Below, one piece after another: positions 59,511 through 64,000 of a stretch of DNA of 64,000 bases. The position numbers and the translations under genes are program-made. The DNA is taken from positions 1,589,501 through 1,653,500 of the forward strand of contig CM022666.1 in the NCBI GenBank assembly GCA_012295275.1, in the 5' to 3' direction. The notes below the pieces were generated by a model, which was given only the letters and a program-made list of their open reading frames with translations, was not told the DNA's origin and did no database searches. Numbering within the stretch: the stretch's first letter is position 1; each line of letters begins with the position of its first letter. This DNA is from Chrysomallon squamiferum. Its lineage: Eukaryota; Mollusca; Gastropoda; Neomphalida; Peltospiridae.

Positions 59511-60119
59511 AATGATTATTAAATAAAAGTGTTGGATATTTTTCTGTAAATCTGAAAGAGATAAAACAAAAACTTTCCTCAGATGGGTTATTGTTAACAG
59601 TCAGCGTCGTTTGCAATACACAACAACCTTCCCTAAGATCAGAAAATACCTAGATTTAAGTATTATGTTGAAATTCAGGAAGCATCATTTTCTTTGTCCG
59701 TTACACACTAATTAACACATTATTCATTACAATTACAATTTTAATAATCACATGTCAACAACACAATTTTCATTGATTTAGCTAGAAAATACACATTACA
59801 ATTTAAATTCTTTGACTAAGACAGCAATAAAAGTCAAATACTTTCGATCTCCTATTCTACATACAGTTTTTTCCCAGCCACAAATCCTCCATTTCACTAA
59901 GATGACAAGACATTGCACTGAATCTCATCAAAACTGATTTAAGATGACTGATTTCATAAACCTTCACTTTAGTAATTTTCATAAACTTAATAAATTATTG
60001 AACACTAACATTTCAAGAAATCGTATAATTATTTCATCGACATATAAAATTTTATAATTCTGAATTCTTGTACTGCAGACTCTAATATACAGTATAGGAA
60101 ATTGTTGTTGTTATTTTTA

Positions 60120-60187
<68 letters not shown>

Positions 60188-60660
60188 TTGTATGTATGTT
60201 CTTCGTGATTAAGATACGTATAAAAACCGTTAACCCATTTTAATGTTAAAGAATATAAAGTAAAACTCGAACATTTTCTTGTTAAAAATGGGATACGAGA
60301 GAGAAAACAAGCTTCCACCAAATGGGTTGTTCTTGACAGTTAGCACTGGGTTATGTTTCGTGTGTAACGTACCCTGAAGTAAGAAAACAAATATATAAAC
60401 AAATTGTCTGCATTCGTAAACAAGAAACCGGACAGCAGAACCCTGACGACATCAGTTTTCAAGATAACGATGACAACAGTTGTTCCCAGGACAACCATGA
60501 CAAAACTGTTCACAGTAATACATTTTTGTAACGTCGTTCAGAATCAAAATCAAAATAAACTTGAGAATAACTAACACATGTGTACGCACACTGGGGTAGA
60601 GGAACTCTGGTATTTCGTATCAGAGAAATACGCATTTAATAATCATTAATATTAAAATGT
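59511..60660 (-). pseudogene. Inverted, degenerate family B segments
   Basis: 59570-59700 is ORF-B2 with a stop after QHNT. 59770-59990 is ORF-B1 with a frame break after DLWLGK. 60230-60600 resembles ORF-B3 with indels. (TTA)n at 60110-60186 lies between. All read on the minus strand. Confidence 0.6.
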
Positions 60661-61400
60661 GTTTATGTGTTTTTATACAAATATTTCAAAAAAGAAACTG
60701 AGGTAAGAAAATAAATACACAAATATGTAACATCGGAAAACTATTTGGGGAGTACTAGTTGGAATATGAAACAGACTCAGCGTCCTAAACATATATTACT
60801 TTCTGGAGTTTAACAGTTCAGAATAATAAAGTTTTAAATGTCAGTCGCATATACCGATTTTTCAAACATATTTGTGTTAAGTAATTTATAAAGTATATAA
60901 AAATTATTAACTTATAAATTGTAATTACTATGTTCCAACATAATCGTATTTTTAGTCTATCAAACGATCAAACTCAAGTTTTCAGTTACTCTTTGTCAGT
61001 ACAACACAAAAGATAGAAAGAGAGAATGATAAAATGAGAGAGAAAGACAAAACAATTTTCTTAATTTGATAAATAATTCTAGTTAAATCATAACTATATA
61101 TAAAAACAAACAAGTATATGAGATTAATATATATTTATTAATACTAATTGGTTTAAAAGAATACATTTACAACACTATTTTGTTGTCTTCAAGTTTATCA
61201 ATGTCAGTTTTCAACGTTCCGTGCCCATGTTAATATATAAATGGTTTTGATCTCAGTGTTGTTTTTCTTGGGTCCATGAGCAAGATGAAATGCGGTTACA
61301 AAACTGGTTTTGTTTGTCCTCTGTCTGAACTGTCTGCAGTCTCCGAAATCAGCTGATATTTGAATGTTTGTCTGATGTAGTAGAACTAAATTTACATGAC
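60661..61400 (-). other. A25 3' flank
   Basis: Minus-oriented flank with the 25-nt element near 60985 and TTTATT at 61134-61139. No gene. Confidence 0.75.
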
Positions 61401-61412
61401 AGCATGCAATTT

Positions 61413-61496
61413 CTATGTTCTGTAGTTGAACCGATAATGTTCTGTAGTTGGATCATCTCTTTTGATCAGAGAGCCTGTTGAGAAGAAGAATTTCAT
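61413..61496 (-). pseudogene. A25: ORF-A2, shortened, 27 codons
   Basis: A deletion after KRDD removes the EQHYLF codons and most units; TAG at 61413-61415 ends it at NYRT. The family stop is TGC here, as in A12. Confidence 0.5.
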
Positions 61497-61681
61497 TTTC
61501 TGTATGAGTCTTCCTCCTGAATCCCCGATCCTGGGAACATTTCCCTGTCAGCGACAGAGTGTTCCAAAAGATACAATCCTGTGCCGCTTTGAGGCATGTC
61601 CACGTCCATAGTGAAGACGTCGTTGTTGTCTTGTGTGTTGAACAGACAAAGAGTCACTGCTGATGGAAACACGATAGACAT
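61493..61681 (-). CDS. A25: ORF-A1, intact
   Basis: Private changes CLFNTQDNNDV, QSGTGLY, FPGSG, DSYRK, the most diverged intact copy, still with no stop or indel. Leader and promoter complete. Confidence 0.5.
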   Translation of the reverse strand: MSIVFPSAVTLCLFNTQDNNDVFTMDVDMPQSGTGLYLLEHSVADREMFPGSGIQEEDSYRK

Positions 61682-61784
61682 TATTACAGTATCAGCTGGT
61701 ATCTTCAAGTGCAAAAGATTTTCGTGAACAAGCAAAGTGTTGTGAAAGCAAAATGTTTGTTACAGCAAGTGGAAGAGCTCTGCA

Positions 61785-61925
61785 AGGAATGAAGTCTCTC
61801 AGTGTCTGTGGTCTGTATTTATAGTCATTTGACGAACATCTGGACAGCGTGATGGGAAAACGTGAGTTTGATTCGTTTGACAGCTGGCTTGATCACGTTG
61901 CAAGAAAACAACAAAAAAGAGTTCC
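61785..61925 (-). promoter_or_regulatory. A25 promoter
   Basis: TATAAATA complement at 61816-61823, initiator complement near 61789, AAACGTGAG near 61857 and ATCACGTTGCAAG near 61891. The TTTCAAACGA to GCAACGTGAC interval is shortened. Confidence 0.7.
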
Positions 61926-61971
61926 TCTTCCTCTCATTCTTATTTTTATAATTCTTCTTTTTCTTCTTCTT

Positions 61972-62031
<60 letters not shown>

Positions 62032-62260
62032 GCTGCCTGTACTGTTACTACTATTACTGCTTCTGCTGCTTCACTTTTTGCTACCTACTGCTGCTACTAC
62101 TATTATAACTTCTATTATTACTACTGTTACATCACATACTAGTGTTACTTCTACTATCACTACTACAACTACCTTTTATTGTATAATATGAATACTGCTG
62201 TATGTGAGTAATATAAAACAAAAAAAAAAAAAAAAAAAAAAAAAAATAAAAAATAAAAAA
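61925..62260 (-). repeat. A25 triplet tract and poly-A
   Basis: TTC, TTA, ACT and GCT triplets to 62185; poly-A 62219-62247. Closely matches 20625-20960. Confidence 0.85.
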
Positions 62261-62700
62261 ATAATAATAATAACAAATACTTCACGTTGGTCACAACGTG
62301 CTTTGTGTTTATGTATCCCAAAACAGGAATTGAAGTCATTTTCAAACTGCGGAATCCGGATGAATAACCGTTTTGTGATAACGTTTTGTGATGACGTTTC
62401 TGGATTTCGTACTCCTCTGCCAGTGCATTTCCCCCAAAAATTGTCTCTGTTCAAAATCTAATCAGACGTAGCTAAGACAATGTTATACTGATCGATAAAT
62501 ACAAAAATACATCACTATAATTACATTTGTAACGATGCAGCTGATCTCGGTACGAAATAGAAACGTGTCAGAAATGTTATTAATTTAGCAAATAAACTTA
62601 CAGGCGCTGGTCACTTACCTATCGTACAGAGTTATTCTCGGTAACTGTTAATAATCAACAGCTGACAATACAGGTTAGCTTGGAATTCGGATTGACATTT
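62261..62700. other. Module G piece and spacer start
   Basis: 62345-62465 matches module G; 62500-62700 holds decayed spacer with one 12-bp unit (GACAATACAGGT) near 62664. No gene. Confidence 0.6.
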
Positions 62701-62831
62701 TAGACAATTAATAAAAACATAAAAATTGTGACTGACATCATTTCAAATAAATGCACAGTGACTTTTATACATAATTTGGTGAAATCATGTTATTCGTGTT
62801 TTATGTAAATACCATTTTTCTTTTTCCCGTA

Positions 62832-63083
62832 GGTAAAGATTCTTTGTCAAAAATATATACAAGAAAATGGCAACGGTTTTATGGCAGTGACTGGAATCGA
62901 CCGAGAATCCAGTTCTTAACATTCTCTGAAATCTTCAAGAAAATTTCTGTACTTAGTGATGAACCAAATCCACATACAAAAATTTGGTCACAGCTGTTTA
63001 GTATTTTGAAATCCGGTTTTTCTCTCTACACCACCATTTCAACATTAATAAAATACTCTGAGTTTACAACACTTTACATTTAA
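62832..63083 (+). CDS. Candidate exon, unrecognised
   Basis: An acceptor-like TTTTTCTTTTTCCCGTAG is followed by an open frame GKDSLSKIYTRKWQRFYG and on through SEIFKKISVL to about 62985. This first part is seen nowhere else in the window and looks protein-like. From 62990 the frame crosses spacer sequence that is noncoding in the other copies, so the true exon, if any, would end earlier. No family recognised. Confidence 0.25.
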   Translation, partial: GKDSLSKIYTRKWQRFYGSDWNRPRIQFLTFSEIFKKISVLSDEPNPHTKIWSQLFSILKSGFSLYTTISTLIKYSEFTTLYI

Positions 63084-64000
63084 ACCAATGTAGACACATT
63101 TAACTAATTTTATGGTTCATAATGTTACTGATGCCTTTAACAAACAACACAGAAGATTTCAACCTTAATATAAATTGATATTCGTTTATTTATTTATTTA
63201 TTTATTCGTTCGTTCATTTATTTATTTCTATTTTGTTGTTGTTTACTTTGTTTTTCTTTTCGTTCGTTTGTTTGTTTTTCACTTATTTGTTTACTTTTTT
63301 CTTAGTTTGTTTGTTTTTTTCACTTATTTTTTTTTTTTTTTTATACTTTTTCTTAGCTTTGTTTGTTTGTTTGTTTGTTTTTCTCTTATTTTTTTATTTT
63401 TTAACTTCTCAGACTTCATCTTAGCTTTGTTTGTTTGTTTGTTTGTTTTTCTCTCTTTTTTTCTATTTTTTAACTTTCAGACTTTATCTTGGTTATGTTT
63501 GTTTGTTCGTCTTTTTTTTCCGTATCTACGTCTACGACGTCGTTGTTGAACGTCGTACTGCTGTGTCATTTGCTTGTCATCCACTACTCTATGTTCAGAG
63601 TGTGAGCAGACGCTAATAAAACAACTGAATATTCATTCCTAAATACACACGCACATACACACGCACATACACACGCACATACATACAAGCACACCATGTC
63701 AATTGTGGGTCACAGATCCACGCCTATTAGTTGTGGAATTTTAACCTGTTCCATTCAGCACAAAAAAATTATTTAAATAATTTTCAAATGAAGACGAAGA
63801 AGAAGAAATGACCACAGCTCAACTTTCACAGGAAAAAATTTCAAAACATTAATTAATTTTTTTATTATTATTTGATTTGTTTTTGTTTTTACAATTAAAT
63901 GTCAATGTTTATTTTTTTTTGATTTTTGTTTGTTTTTCTCTTTGGTATACAATTAAATGTCAATGTTTCGTTTTTATATATTTTATTTTATTTTATCTTT
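62985..64000. other. Spacer copy f, partial
   Basis: GGTCACAGCTGTTTAGTATT matches 4575. (TTTA)n at 63187-63230 and TTTG runs to 63510, three 12-bp units ACACACGCACAT near 63647-63685, GAAGACGAAGAAGAAGAAAT near 63790. Noncoding. Confidence 0.7.

Overview
The window is AT-rich, intron-tolerant, microsatellite-laden DNA typical of a metazoan (probably invertebrate) nuclear genome. Signs are TATA/initiator promoters, AATAAA signals, no operons, very long (GA)n, (CA)n, (TATG)n and (TTA)n arrays, and no long conventional gene. I cannot name the species; a mollusc or similar lophotrochozoan is a weak guess. I saw no tRNA, rRNA, transposase, reverse transcriptase or viral gene.

The dominant content is a dispersed, partly tandem family of small, apparently intronless units, here called family A and numbered A01 to A25 by position. 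A complete unit has (1) a roughly 100-260 bp tract of A-initial triplets (AGC/AAC/AAT/AAG); (2) a promoter block with a box GCAACGTGAC, a TATAAATA box and an initiator TTCATTCC 33 nt further on; (3) a 5' leader of about 108 nt without an ATG; (4) ORF-A1, 62 codons, acidic; (5) ORF-A2, which starts inside the ORF-A1 stop (ATGA overlap), is built from a 22-bp minisatellite and ends in a conserved short tail; (6) an AATAAA about 300 nt later. 21 copies keep the TATA box, 12 keep an intact ORF-A1, and 14 keep the ORF-A2 region. In 11 of those 14 the number of 22-bp units leaves the same C-terminal tail in frame.

Layout: 0-10.1 kb, minus-strand copies A01-A05 with two long spacer copies. 10.1-17 kb, plus-strand copies A06-A08 mixed with (GA)n and (TATG)n arrays. 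17.3-20.4 kb, a large inverted repeat with A09 inside it. 20.4-36.5 kb, minus-strand copies A10-A16, a second small-ORF family (family B), a 1.6 kb segmental duplication and a 106-bp inverted-repeat module. 36.5-52 kb, plus-strand copies A17-A21 with repeated GA/TATG/CA modules. 52-59 kb, a regular tandem array of three plus-strand units (A22-A24) of about 2.9-3.0 kb. 59-64 kb, inverted family B remnants, A25 on the minus strand and a last piece of spacer.

No function can be assigned to ORF-A1 or ORF-A2 from sequence alone. The best candidate for something undescribed is the whole family A cassette: a many-copy TATA-driven small gene with two overlapping reading frames, the second carrying a length-variable 22-residue repeat.
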